The notes under the pieces are model-generated. The model saw nothing but the letters and a program-made list of their open reading frames with translations, was not told the DNA's origin and ran no database searches. From contig JAYRZB010000003.1 in NCBI GenBank assembly GCA_041916675.1, positions 248,001 through 312,000 of the forward strand: a stretch of DNA of 64,000 nt, written 5' to 3'. The DNA is from JAYRZB01 sp041916675 (lineage in GTDB: Bacteria; Pseudomonadota; Alphaproteobacteria; Rhizobiales; Devosiaceae). Numbering within the stretch: position 1 is the stretch's first letter; every line of letters starts with the position of its first letter. Both the position numbers and the translations under genes were made by a program. Below, one piece after another: positions 1-7,041 of the stretch.

Positions 1-58
1 CTCGGTTGAGTGATGTCGGCGGCAGGTACTCCGCTCCATCAACCCCGCTCAGCCGGCT

Positions 59-97
59 CTCCTCCCCCTTGTGGGGAGGAGGTGGAGGTGGGGGTGA
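59..97. repeat. Partial GC-rich dispersed repeat
   Basis: A short stretch of C-runs and G-runs (CTCCCCC then GGGGAGGAGG then GGTGGGGG) lies just downstream of the tape-measure gene. It resembles one arm of the larger repeat units at 1989-2430, 5689-5845, 18520-18665 and 20785-21045. No gene is visible in positions 1-101, which would be the junction with the next GTA tail gene off the left edge. Confidence 0.5.
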
Positions 98-101
98 GCG
101 G

Positions 102-650
102 TTACGAACCCCGGCTGCCCCGTCGCACCGCGCGCAACAGCATTGCGCTCACCTCGGCCTCCGCCCCCACGAACGAGCGGGCATCGCTGGCCCTCACGTT
201 GAACGTCACCTGCACGGCGCGCCCACTGCCGCCCGCCACGCCCAGCCGCCCGTCCGAACCACGCGCCAGCGGCAGAATGGCCTCCGCTCCGGCTTCGCCC
301 ATCAGCCCCAGCCCGCCGCCCATCGGGAAGAACGAGGGGCTGGCCACCACGCCGCCCTTGGCAAACGGCGTTACCCCGCCCAGTGCCGGGTTGGTGGCCG
401 TGAACAGCCCCTCGATGGCTCCCGAAATCAGGTTGCCCAGCGGCTTGAAGGCAGCCTTGAGCGCAATATCGGCAAAGCTCTTGGCAATGTCGCCGAGCAG
501 GCCCTTAAGCGAGCGACCTTCGGTCATCGCCCCGCGAAACGCATTGCTCAGCGACCGCGCCACCCCGTCGGCGAGGTCCGAGATCCGGTCGAGCTCGAGC
601 GATACGTCGCTGAGTTCCCCGGCAATTCCGTCTTCAAATAGTCCCGCCAT
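102..650 (-). CDS. GTA-type short tail tape measure protein (gp11-like)
   Basis: This 182-residue protein matches the short tape measure of gene transfer agents rather than the very long ones of tailed phages. The N-terminal half (about 1-80) is an amphipathic helical stretch. The C-terminal half has Gly-rich segments, including FAKGGVVASPSFFPMGGG and GLMGEAGAEAILPLARG, typical of the end of phage tape measures. It overlaps the chaperone gene by 17 bp, which indicates translational coupling. In Rhodobacter GTA the equivalent protein sets tail length and lies inside the tail tube. It is the last complete gene of the cluster in this window. Confidence 0.85.
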   Translation of the reverse strand: MAGLFEDGIAGELSDVSLELDRISDLADGVARSLSNAFRGAMTEGRSLKGLLGDIAKSFADIALKAAFKPLGNLISGAIEGLFTATNPALGGVTPFAKGGVVASPSFFPMGGGLGLMGEAGAEAILPLARGSDGRLGVAGGSGRAVQVTFNVRASDARSFVGAEAEVSAMLLRAVRRGSRGS

Positions 651-846
651 CTATCGCCTCCATGTCCGGAAACCGGGCCATCAGCCCGTCGAGCGTTCCG
701 CGCTCCGGCGCCCCGCCGCGATGCCCGGTCAGCGCCTCGTGCGCCATCGCCAGTTCACGCGGCGTCATGGCCCAGAAATCGCGCGGCGCCAGTCGGAGCA
801 CGCCGAGCCCGAACCGCATGGCGTGCCCCCAGGGAAACGCCGTCAC
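634..846 (-). CDS. GTA tail assembly chaperone (DUF2376/TIGR02216-like)
   Basis: This 70-residue protein lies between the gp10-like gene and the tape measure, the classical place for a phage tail assembly chaperone. The visible motif is FGLGVLRLAPRDFWAMTPRE followed by an LAMAHEALTG helix, which is characteristic of the small GTA/phage TIGR02216 family (gp10.1 of the Rhodobacter agent). It overlaps both neighbours, by 4 bp upstream and 17 bp downstream, as expected for a tightly coupled tail operon. The assignment rests on motif, size and position. Confidence 0.8.
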   Translation of the reverse strand: MTAFPWGHAMRFGLGVLRLAPRDFWAMTPRELAMAHEALTGHRGGAPERGTLDGLMARFPDMEAIDGGTI

Positions 847-1160
847 GTCTCCGCTCCAAAGGTCGCGCGCAGCAGCGCTGCGGCAATCGCTGCCGCGCCC
901 TTGAGCCCGCCTTCGATGCTCATCCGCGCCAGGTCATCATCGCTGACCGCATGCCCTGCGCCGCGCAGCCCGGCCCCCAGTATCGCCGTCAGGTCGCGGG
1001 CCGAAACCCGTCCCCCGGCAAAGCGCTCGGCCAATCCAACCAGGTCCCCGGCCCCCAGTCGCGCCTCGAGTTCGGCCAGAGCCCCCAGCGTCAGGCACAG
1101 CGTCAGGCGCTCGCCGCCAATCACTGCTTCAATCTCACCCCGATGCAGGTTCGCCATCAC
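843..1160 (-). CDS. GTA family protein gp10-like
   Basis: This 105-residue protein begins MMANLHRGEIEAVIGGER and continues with LCLTLGALAELEARLGAGDL, the signature of the GTA_gp10 family. Members are thought to help tail assembly; the exact role is not settled. It follows the major tail protein with a 4-bp overlap and precedes the tail chaperone with another, so the tail genes form one transcriptional unit. Its length is normal for the family and no defects are visible. Confidence 0.85.
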   Translation of the reverse strand: MMANLHRGEIEAVIGGERLTLCLTLGALAELEARLGAGDLVGLAERFAGGRVSARDLTAILGAGLRGAGHAVSDDDLARMSIEGGLKGAAAIAAALLRATFGAET

Positions 1161-1570
1161 AGCACCGCAAAGCTCAGCGCACCGGCGCTTTCGAGCGCCA
1201 GTTCAAACGTCACTTCCCCGGCATGATCGGCCGAAAACTCCAGCGCCACGATCTGGAACGGCCCTTCGATGGTGCCAAAATCGGGCAGGATCAGTTGCCA
1301 GTTGCGGATGGTCCCGGCAAAGAACAGGCTGCGCATCTGTGCATCCGATGCCTGGTCCTTGAAGATGCCCGACCCAGCGACCGAGGCGCGCTTGATGCCG
1401 CCTCCGCTCAGCAGTTCCCGCCAGCGTCCGGCGCTTTCGGCATCGGTAATATCGATGCTGGCCGCGTTAAAGGCGAGGCTGCGCGTGCGCAGGCCCGCCA
1501 CGGTCAGAAACGAGCCCGACCCGGTCTGGTCGAGCTTTAACAGCATATCCTTGCCACTCTGGGCTGCCAT
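1157..1570 (-). CDS. Phage/GTA major tail tube protein (TP901-1 family)
   Basis: This 137-residue protein is the expected GTA gp9, the subunit that polymerises into the tail tube. Visible family features are the N-terminal AAQSGKDMLLKLD, the central IDITDAESAGRWRELLSGGG loop and a C-terminal beta-rich segment ending in FELALESAGALSFAVL. TP901-1 type major tail proteins have this small size and the same 'KDMLLK...TVAGLRTRSL' opening. It starts 9 bp after the DUF3168 stop. Confidence 0.87.
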   Translation of the reverse strand: MAAQSGKDMLLKLDQTGSGSFLTVAGLRTRSLAFNAASIDITDAESAGRWRELLSGGGIKRASVAGSGIFKDQASDAQMRSLFFAGTIRNWQLILPDFGTIEGPFQIVALEFSADHAGEVTFELALESAGALSFAVL

Positions 1571-1579
1571 GGCCTTGTC

Positions 1580-1987
1580 CTATTTCGGTTCGGTGAAAAA
1601 CTTCAAACTCAGCGCCGCCCGCGCCAGCCCGGTGTCCGGGTCGATGGCGGTGTCGGTGCGTTCAAGCAGCCGGTGCGTCACCGCCTGCCCTGCCCCATCA
1701 AGGTCCGCTTCCAGCGCCACCGCGCCCACCCGTTCGGCCAGCGCCAGCACCGCCTTGCGGCTGGCCGATGCGGACCAAAGGTGCACGATCAGCCGGTGTT
1801 CATGGCCCGGCGCGCCGTCGCCGCTGCGGTCCAGCACATCGTGCCGCGCCATCACCACATAGGGCGGCCCCCGCCCCTCGGGCGGCGCATCGAACACCGC
1901 CGGCGTCCCGGTGAGCGCCGTCAGCGCCGCATCGGCCCGCAGCGCCGCCACCAGCGCCGCCTGCAACTGCATGATCGGATGGGTCAT
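1580..1987 (-). CDS. GTA gp8-like tail terminator (DUF3168)
   Basis: This 135-residue protein starts MTHPIMQLQAALVAALRAD and contains the YVVMARHDVLDRSGDG and HLWSASASRKAVLALAERV segments typical of DUF3168, which caps the tail at the head-tail joint. An open frame extends upstream, but it only translates repeat DNA, so I set the start at the ATG at 1987. The repeat abuts this start codon, and the only Shine-Dalgarno-like sequence (AAGGTGGGGG, about 6 nt upstream) lies inside the repeat. The downstream tail genes follow closely. Confidence 0.85.
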   Translation of the reverse strand: MTHPIMQLQAALVAALRADAALTALTGTPAVFDAPPEGRGPPYVVMARHDVLDRSGDGAPGHEHRLIVHLWSASASRKAVLALAERVGAVALEADLDGAGQAVTHRLLERTDTAIDPDTGLARAALSLKFFTEPK

Positions 1988-1988
1988 A

Positions 1989-2204
1989 GCCGCACCCCCA
2001 CCTTGATCCTCCCCCTGGAAGGGGGAGGAAACACGCAAGCCCTGAAACACGGCCTCCCTCCCTCTTGAGGGGGAGGGATGAGGTGGGGGTGAGGGCAGCC
2101 CCCGGCAGTCCAATATGAACACTCCCCCGCCGCGGCGAGGGAAACACGCAGGTGGTGCCCCAAGTCCCCCCTCCCCCTTGCGGGGGACTGTTTAATTGGA
2201 GAGC
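1989..2204. repeat. 216-bp GC-rich palindromic repeat, copy 1
   Basis: First of two tandem copies that fill the 457-bp gap between the gp7-like and gp8-like genes. It begins GCCGCACCCCCACC and contains several hairpin-forming C-run/G-run pairs (for example CCTCCCCC...GGGGGAGG). Translating it gives only low-complexity Pro/Gly/Arg frames, which I did not annotate. The same family occurs at 5689-5845, 18520-18665 and 20785-21045. Confidence 0.85.
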
Positions 2205-2430
2205 GCCGCACCCCCACCTTGATCCTCCCCCTGGAAGGGGGAGGAAACACGCAAGCCGTGAAACGCGGCCTCCCTCCCTCTTGAGGGGGAGGGATGGGGT
2301 GGGGGTGAGGGCAGCCCCCGGCAGTCCAATACGAACACTCCCCCGCCGTGGCGAGGGAAACACGCAAGTGGTGCCCCATGTCCCCCCTCCCCCTTGCGGG
2401 GAGGGATGGGGTGGGGGTAACAACGCCCAT
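2205..2430. repeat. 216-bp GC-rich palindromic repeat, copy 2
   Basis: Second tandem copy, offset from the first by exactly 216 bp and nearly identical over most of its length. It shares the internal segments CCTTGATCCTCCCCCTGG, AAACACGCAAGCC, GAGGGCAGCCCCCGGCAGTC and AACACTCCCCCGCCG. The far end (about 2390-2430) diverges into a simple GGGGAGGGATGGGGTGGGGG tract. It ends about 15 bp from the stop of the gp7-like gene. Confidence 0.8.
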
Positions 2431-2444
2431 ACCTGACGCCCCCA

Positions 2445-2789
2445 TCACCCCGTCACCGCCGCTTCTGCACACAGGCACCGCAGATAGGCCCGGCGTCCGT
2501 TCATATCCTCAGCCGCCAGCACATCGAGAACGCGCCCGCGATAGATCAGGCGGTCCCTGGGCTTGAGGTCAGTGCGGAACCGCATCACCACGCTGTGGCT
2601 CGCCGCCACCGCCTGCGCATCGGCAAGCACGCTGCTACGGGCACTGAGCGCCCGCACCCGGGCCCACACGGTCGCCAGCGGCACATAAACCGTGCCATGC
2701 CCGCCCTCAACTTCGGCTACCGTATCGCGGCGGCGCACCTGCACCCGGTCGGTCAATGTGCCAAGCTGCGGCATGCGTTCAGCGCTCAT
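2445..2789 (-). CDS. GTA head closure / head-tail adaptor (gp7-like, SPP1 gp16 family)
   Basis: This 114-residue protein has the typical opening of the head-closure family (LGTLTDRVQVRRRDTV) and the conserved RFRTDLKPRDRLIYRGRVLDV block near the C-terminus. These proteins plug the connector after DNA packaging and receive the tail. It overlaps the gp6-like connector by 4 bp. Downstream the operon is interrupted by 457 bp of tandem repeat before gp8, an unusual break in an otherwise overlapping gene string. Confidence 0.85.
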   Translation of the reverse strand: MSAERMPQLGTLTDRVQVRRRDTVAEVEGGHGTVYVPLATVWARVRALSARSSVLADAQAVAASHSVVMRFRTDLKPRDRLIYRGRVLDVLAAEDMNGRRAYLRCLCAEAAVTG

Positions 2790-3358
2790 AGCCGCACCTG
2801 GCGATAGCGCTCAATCAGGCGGTCAAAGCCCACCGGCACCACTGCCCCGGACCCGGCCACGATCACCGCGTCGCGGTGTTCGAACCAGTGCGCGATCAGC
2901 CCCAGCAGCGCCTGCCGCAGGTCCTGCGGCACTTCGGCGGCGGATCCGAACCCGGCCACATAGTCGACCTCGATCCCCGCCCGCTCGCGAGTCACCGGCA
3001 TGCCGGAAACCGATATCGGCAGCAGCAACCGGTTCTCGCCTGCCAGCGTCTGGAACTGCGCCAGGTTGATGGCGTGCGCCGTGCCGGCATGATCATAGGC
3101 GCGGATGGCGGTTATGGTCATGACCGGCCCCACCGGCAGCCGTACCAGCCGGTCCTCGGGCCAGGCGTCGAGCACCAGCCGCCAGCTCTGGGTCAACAGC
3201 GCCCGCCCTGCAATCCCCTCCACATGCAGGCGCGCGGCTGCAATCAGGGTGGTGACAAGGGCATCCTCGGCCCCGTCGTCAATGCGCAGATAGGCCTTGG
3301 CTTCGGCAAGGCTCACCGGCTCGCTGACCGGCCCGGTCAACAGATATGAGGTCATCAC
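2786..3358 (-). CDS. GTA gp6-like head-tail connector
   Basis: This 190-residue protein shows the hallmark of the gp6/Gp15 connector family, SLAEAKAYLRIDDGAEDALV near the N-terminus, then AARLHVEGIAGRALLTQSW. The helical C-terminus (DLRQALLGLIAHWFEHRDAV) is also typical. Such proteins form the ring below the portal. It starts 88 bp after the capsid gene and overlaps the head-closure gene by 4 bp. Confidence 0.87.
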   Translation of the reverse strand: MMTSYLLTGPVSEPVSLAEAKAYLRIDDGAEDALVTTLIAAARLHVEGIAGRALLTQSWRLVLDAWPEDRLVRLPVGPVMTITAIRAYDHAGTAHAINLAQFQTLAGENRLLLPISVSGMPVTRERAGIEVDYVAGFGSAAEVPQDLRQALLGLIAHWFEHRDAVIVAGSGAVVPVGFDRLIERYRQVRL

Positions 3359-3446
3359 GATGTCCGCTTGTTTGGAGAGATCTTGGGCGCTCCGCAGCCA
3401 CCCGGGAGGCAGGCGGGCCGTGCGAAGCGCCCGGCAAAGTCCCGGC

Positions 3447-4664
3447 CTAGCTGGCCGCGACCTTAATCAGCTTGATCGCGTCGAAGTCCTGCACGCCGCC
3501 GCCAACGCGCTTGGTGGTGTAGAACAGCACATAGGGTTTGGCGCTGAACGGGTCGCGCAGCACATTCACCCCCTGCCGGTCGACGATCAGGTAGCCACGG
3601 CGGAAATCGCCAAACGCCACCGGCGTGGTGTTGGCGCCGATATCGGGCATGTCCTCGGCTTCCACCAGTTCAAAGCCCATGAAGCTGGCGCGGCCAGTGC
3701 CGCTCGCGGCCGGCTGCCACAGGTAGTTGCCCGAGGCATCCTTGAGCTTGCGGATCGTGGCCTGCGTCTTGCGGTTCATCACCCAGCTCGCATTCTGGCG
3801 ATATCCGGCCTTGAGCGTATAGACGAGGTCGACAAACAGGTCCGAGGTATTGGCCACCGGTAGGGTCGAGGCCGCGCCCGTCGCCAGGTACCCGAGCTTT
3901 CCCCAGCTCCAGGCGCTTTCCGCCGCAAGGGTCGAGGCGAGGAACCCTTTGGGCTTGTTCACGCCATCGCCATTGACGAAGGCCGAGGTTTCCTGCGCCG
4001 CAAATGCCGCATTCACCTCATCGGCAATCCACTGCCCCACATCGACTGCAGCATCATCAAGAAACGCCGAGGTCGCCGCCGGCATTGCGTAGAGTTCGGC
4101 TGTAGGAAACGCCAGGGCATCGATGGTCTGGCTGTTGGTGGTCGTCCGCGCCGCCGTTTCGGCCACCCAGCCCACCTGCGGGCCGGTGATGGTGATCGGC
4201 TTCTTGTAGACCGCGCTCGATACCTGTCGCACCCCGGCAATGGCGCGGATCGGCGAGATATGGGTCACCAACCGGGTGATTTCGGCCTCAGTTTCGGCCG
4301 GCACCAGATAGCCGCCATCGGGGTTCGAGCCGATCGAGAGCGCCTTTTCCTCGCCGCGCTTCACATAGGCCGAAAACGCGTCCTTGTATTCATCCTGCCC
4401 CTCGACCGCCCCGCCCTCAAGGCGCGGCCGGGCCCGTTCGACCCGCTGCCCATCGAGCATGGATTTGGTGCGGTCGAGCGCGTCATCGAGGCGGCGCAGT
4501 TTGTCGTCCGTCAAAGGATCGGCCGTGCCGCGCTTTTCGATTTCGCCCAGTCGCGCATCATTGGTGCGCTTGAATTCCTCGAAGGCCCGCGCCAGATCCT
4601 CGACGCGTTCATTCGAGGCCACGCCGGCCTTGATCTCAAGGCGGTCGCCTGCTGCTTCAGTCAT
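3447..4664 (-). CDS. HK97-fold major capsid protein (GTA gp5-like)
   Basis: This 405-residue protein is a full-length HK97-type major capsid protein. Residues about 1-90 form a charged coiled-coil delta/scaffold domain (VEDLARAFEEFKRTNDARLG), normally removed by the prohead protease. The capsid fold follows, with FSAYVKRGEEKALSIG, DGGYLVPAETEAEI and a C-terminal DPFSAKPYVLFYTTKRVGGG. The protease gene is immediately upstream with a 10-bp gap, the classical protease-capsid order. Nothing suggests inactivation. Confidence 0.92.
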   Translation of the reverse strand: MTEAAGDRLEIKAGVASNERVEDLARAFEEFKRTNDARLGEIEKRGTADPLTDDKLRRLDDALDRTKSMLDGQRVERARPRLEGGAVEGQDEYKDAFSAYVKRGEEKALSIGSNPDGGYLVPAETEAEITRLVTHISPIRAIAGVRQVSSAVYKKPITITGPQVGWVAETAARTTTNSQTIDALAFPTAELYAMPAATSAFLDDAAVDVGQWIADEVNAAFAAQETSAFVNGDGVNKPKGFLASTLAAESAWSWGKLGYLATGAASTLPVANTSDLFVDLVYTLKAGYRQNASWVMNRKTQATIRKLKDASGNYLWQPAASGTGRASFMGFELVEAEDMPDIGANTTPVAFGDFRRGYLIVDRQGVNVLRDPFSAKPYVLFYTTKRVGGGVQDFDAIKLIKVAAS

Positions 4665-4674
4665 TGCAATGTCC

Positions 4675-5151
4675 CTATTGGTTGCGAAGTGCCAGAATGG
4701 CTGACGACACCGCGTCGTCGTTCACCGCGCCCGGGCTGATCCGGGCGGCATCCATCATCGGAAACGTGACGATGGAGATTTCCCACAAGTCCACCTGCCA
4801 GAGCTGTCGGTGGCCGTTGGCTTTTGTGGCCTTGATCGTGCGAAAGCCGATCGAAAGCCCGTCGAGCGCCCGGGCGGCAATCAGGCGCTTCAGCGCCTCG
4901 CTGCGCGGCACTCCGCCCGTCAGTTGCCCCTCGACCCACAAGCCAAAGCCATCCTCGCGGATCGCCTGCCAGGTGCCGACCGGCTCCTTGGGGTCGTGCT
5001 GGAACAGCATGCGGATCGCTGCCCGCCCCCGCTGCCTGAGGCTCTTGGCGAAGGCACCCGGCATCACCATGTCCCCGCCATCGTCGATCCGGCCAAAGAC
5101 GCTGGCATAGCCGGCAAAGCGCCCGTCCTCGTTGATCGGAATTGGCTGCAT
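4675..5151 (-). CDS. HK97 family prohead protease (GTA gp4-like)
   Basis: This 158-residue protein has the family's N-terminal GRFAGYASVFGRIDDGGDMV, then the LFQHDPKEPVGTW segment that supplies the catalytic His. The later LIAARALDGLSIGFRTI block supplies the catalytic Ser. It cleaves the scaffold domain of the capsid protein during maturation. Its ATG overlaps the stop of the 42-residue gene upstream in a TGATG arrangement, which fixes the start at 5151. Confidence 0.9.
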   Translation of the reverse strand: MQPIPINEDGRFAGYASVFGRIDDGGDMVMPGAFAKSLRQRGRAAIRMLFQHDPKEPVGTWQAIREDGFGLWVEGQLTGGVPRSEALKRLIAARALDGLSIGFRTIKATKANGHRQLWQVDLWEISIVTFPMMDAARISPGAVNDDAVSSAILALRNQ

Positions 5152-5279
5152 CAGCGCTTGCCTCCGCCAGCGGCCTTGCCGCCCTGCTTGGCCTGCGCAA
5201 TCGTGCTCGCCAGGTGCCAGGCAAACTGGCGAAACGTCTGCTGGGCCGCCTCGGCCCCCTTTTTCGGCGCTTTAGCCAT
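5151..5279 (-). CDS. Small GTA cluster protein, 42 residues, unknown
   Basis: This short frame lies between the 62-residue membrane gene and the protease gene. It begins MAKAPKKGAEAAQQTF, contains FRQFAWHLASTIAQAKQGGK and ends in a basic Gly-rich tail. The ATG at 5279 follows GCGGAGACTGAC, a plausible ribosome-binding site. The stop overlaps the protease ATG as TGATG, strong evidence that it is translated. Its position between portal and protease corresponds to the region of the small gene g3.5 in Rhodobacter GTA, but I see no detailed similarity that proves homology. Confidence 0.7.
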   Translation of the reverse strand: MAKAPKKGAEAAQQTFRQFAWHLASTIAQAKQGGKAAGGGKR

Positions 5280-5280
5280 G

Positions 5281-5469
5281 TCAGTCTCCGCGTTTGAAGA
5301 GCCGGTTCAGGCTCGCGATTTCCCGCACAAACTCGTTGAACCGCCGGTTCGCCGCCGCCAGTTCGCGCAGCGTCCACAACAGCAGCCCACTGGCCCCGCT
5401 CGCCCACAAAAACAGCGCCAAATGCGCCAGATCCCCCCGCGTCGCGATGGTCTTAGTCAACTCATCCAT
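5281..5469 (-). CDS. Small membrane protein in GTA cluster (62 residues)
   Basis: This 62-residue protein has one hydrophobic segment (about residues 15-35, HLALFLWASGASGLLLW). A positively charged amphipathic helix follows (ELAAANRRFNEFVREIASLN). Its stop lies 1 bp from the start of the 42-residue gene, so both belong to the operon. Short membrane proteins between portal and protease genes are frequent in rhizobial GTA clusters; their role is unknown. The 388 bp upstream, between here and the portal gene, is repeat DNA. Confidence 0.7.
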   Translation of the reverse strand: MDELTKTIATRGDLAHLALFLWASGASGLLLWTLRELAAANRRFNEFVREIASLNRLFKRGD

Positions 5470-5514
5470 TGCCTTGGTTCCTTGGTTGGTAAGTGGCCAT
5501 TTCCACCACCCCCG

Positions 5515-5645
5515 CCGTCACCCCGGCGCAGGCCGGGGTCCAGTACCCACCGTGGCGGGGACCGGCCCCAGCCGCGCGTGGGCAAAGTCACGGGGCCAAA
5601 CTTCCCTTTGGGCTTACTGGATACCGGCCTTCGCCGGTATGACGG
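5515..5645. repeat. 131-bp MITE-like palindromic element with 31-bp inverted ends
   Basis: The left end (5515-5545, beginning CCGTCACCCCGGCG) and the right end (5615-5645, ending GCCGGTATGACGG) are inverted copies of each other with only a few mismatches over 31 bp. The 69-bp core has no coding capacity. The end sequence, with GGTCCAGTA/TACTGGAT at its inner edge, is the type of intergenic palindrome widely seen in Proteobacteria. It lies between the portal gene and the small membrane gene of the GTA. Confidence 0.8.
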
Positions 5646-5688
5646 CGGACGGTCAGGGGAAGGAGGACCGGTGGCGCAGCTTGCGTGT

Positions 5689-5845
5689 CTCCCTCCCCCT
5701 TGTGGGAAAGTGTTCACATTGGACTACCGGTGGCTCCCCACACCCCCACCCCATCGAGACGGAGGGAACCCGTGTTTCACGGCTTGCGTGTTTCCTCCCC
5801 CTGCCAGGGGAGGATCAAGGTGGGGATGCGGCGCGCTCCACATAA
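5689..5845. repeat. GC-rich dispersed repeat unit
   Basis: One unit of the family also present at 1989-2430, 18520-18665 and 20785-21045, here in the opposite orientation to the 1989 copies. Recognisable blocks are GTGTTCACATTGGACT, CCGGTGGCTCCCCACACCCC, CACGGCTTGCGTGTTTCCTC and GGATCAAGGTGGGGATGCGG. Together with 5515-5645 it accounts for most of the 388-bp gap 5470-5857. No gene is supported in that gap. Confidence 0.8.
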
Positions 5846-5857
5846 ACACCCCTCGGG

Positions 5858-7012
5858 CTACCGCCCCACCCCCAGCATCCCGCGCTTTTCCTCGTCGCTG
5901 AGAAACCCTGCCGCTCCTACGCGCGCCCACAGCGCCGCGCGGTCCTCGGCCAACGCCTCCACGCGGTCGAGATCGGGCACCAGCGTCAGGTTTCCGCCAA
6001 AGGCCGGGGCCAGCCACACGCCCAGGTCGTCGGCCACCCGCCGCACCAGCGGGATCACCGTCTGCCGCCAAAGGGCGCGGTTGGCTTCAGCCAGGTTTGC
6101 ATAGGTATTGTCGCCCGGAATGCCGAGCAGCATCGGCGGCACGCCGAACGCCAGCGCGATCTCGCGCGCCGCCGCGTTCTTGGCCTCGATGAAATCCATG
6201 TCGCGTGGCGTCAGCGCAATCGTCTTCCAGTCCAGCCCGCCTTCGAGCACCATTGGCCGCCCGGCATTGCCCGAACCCTGGAAGTTGGCCTCCAGCTCAC
6301 TCTTGAGCCTTGAAAACTGCTCCTCGGTCAGGTTGCCCGAGGCCGCCGAATAGACCAGCGCGCCCGATGGCCGCGCCGCATTGTCGAGCAACGCTTTGTT
6401 CCAGCTGGCCGCCGCGTTGTGCAGGTCAAGGCTGGTCTGCGCCGCTTCGAGCGGGGCCAGCCCATAATGATCGTCGAGCGGATGGAACAGGGCCAGATGC
6501 AGCACCTTGGGGATCGGCGCGGGTTCCTGGCTGAGCGTCACCGTGCGCCCGCCCGCGGTATAGGCATAGCCGCTCGGCCAGCCGTCCTTGCCCGTCACCA
6601 CCCGCATGCGATCGGGCCGCAGGGCGTAGAGCCCGCGCACCCGCCCATCCACCACCACCGCCTCAAGATAGGCATTCCCTGCCGTCTGCAGATAGGCAAA
6701 CACTGCTTCGAGCAGTTCGCCGCCCGACTGGCGCGGATTGGGCCGGGCCAGGAGCTCGAGCAGCGGATGCCCATTGAGCCTTTGCCCGTTTTCCTCAACC
6801 ACCAGCGGCACATCATTGGCTGCCTCGGCGATCATCCGCACGCAGCGATACACCACCGGATTGCGCATAAACCCTTCGGCAGCAAGGCTGGCAAAACCCC
6901 GTCGGGTCCAGCTTGCCTGCCCCTGCGCCAGGCTCAGCATCACCTGCCCGCTCTTGCGCTCCACCGGCGCAGGCGTTCGCCCGCCAGTGAGGCGCTCCCA
7001 CCAGTTTGCCAT
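5858..7012 (-). CDS. Phage/GTA portal protein (gp3-like, HK97 family)
   Basis: This 384-residue portal protein begins MANWWERLTGGRTPAPVE. Family features include FMRNPVVYRCVRMIAEAAND near the N-terminus, LLARPNPRQSGGELLEAVFA, the AYLQTAGNAYLEAV stretch, and PPMLLGIPGDNTYANLAEAN towards the C-terminus. Portals form the dodecameric ring through which DNA is packaged. I chose the ATG at 7012 because the frame further upstream overlaps the terminase gene without similarity. Gene order terminase-portal-protease-capsid is as expected. Confidence 0.92.
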   Translation of the reverse strand: MANWWERLTGGRTPAPVERKSGQVMLSLAQGQASWTRRGFASLAAEGFMRNPVVYRCVRMIAEAANDVPLVVEENGQRLNGHPLLELLARPNPRQSGGELLEAVFAYLQTAGNAYLEAVVVDGRVRGLYALRPDRMRVVTGKDGWPSGYAYTAGGRTVTLSQEPAPIPKVLHLALFHPLDDHYGLAPLEAAQTSLDLHNAAASWNKALLDNAARPSGALVYSAASGNLTEEQFSRLKSELEANFQGSGNAGRPMVLEGGLDWKTIALTPRDMDFIEAKNAAAREIALAFGVPPMLLGIPGDNTYANLAEANRALWRQTVIPLVRRVADDLGVWLAPAFGGNLTLVPDLDRVEALAEDRAALWARVGAAGFLSDEEKRGMLGVGR

Positions 7013-7041
7013 TTTGCCATCCTTGTTCCGAAAATCCGGGC

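Noticed and set aside
1800..2440. Open frames rich in Pro, Gly and Arg (PPPHPSP, SRGRE, PLPGGG)
   Set aside because: They translate the dispersed palindromic repeats and recur in several frames and loci; no start signals or conservation support genes.
5457..5850. Frames with RRRPGS and DTGLRRYDG-like motifs
   Set aside because: These are the well-known translation of intergenic palindromic repeats, here the inverted ends at 5515-5645.
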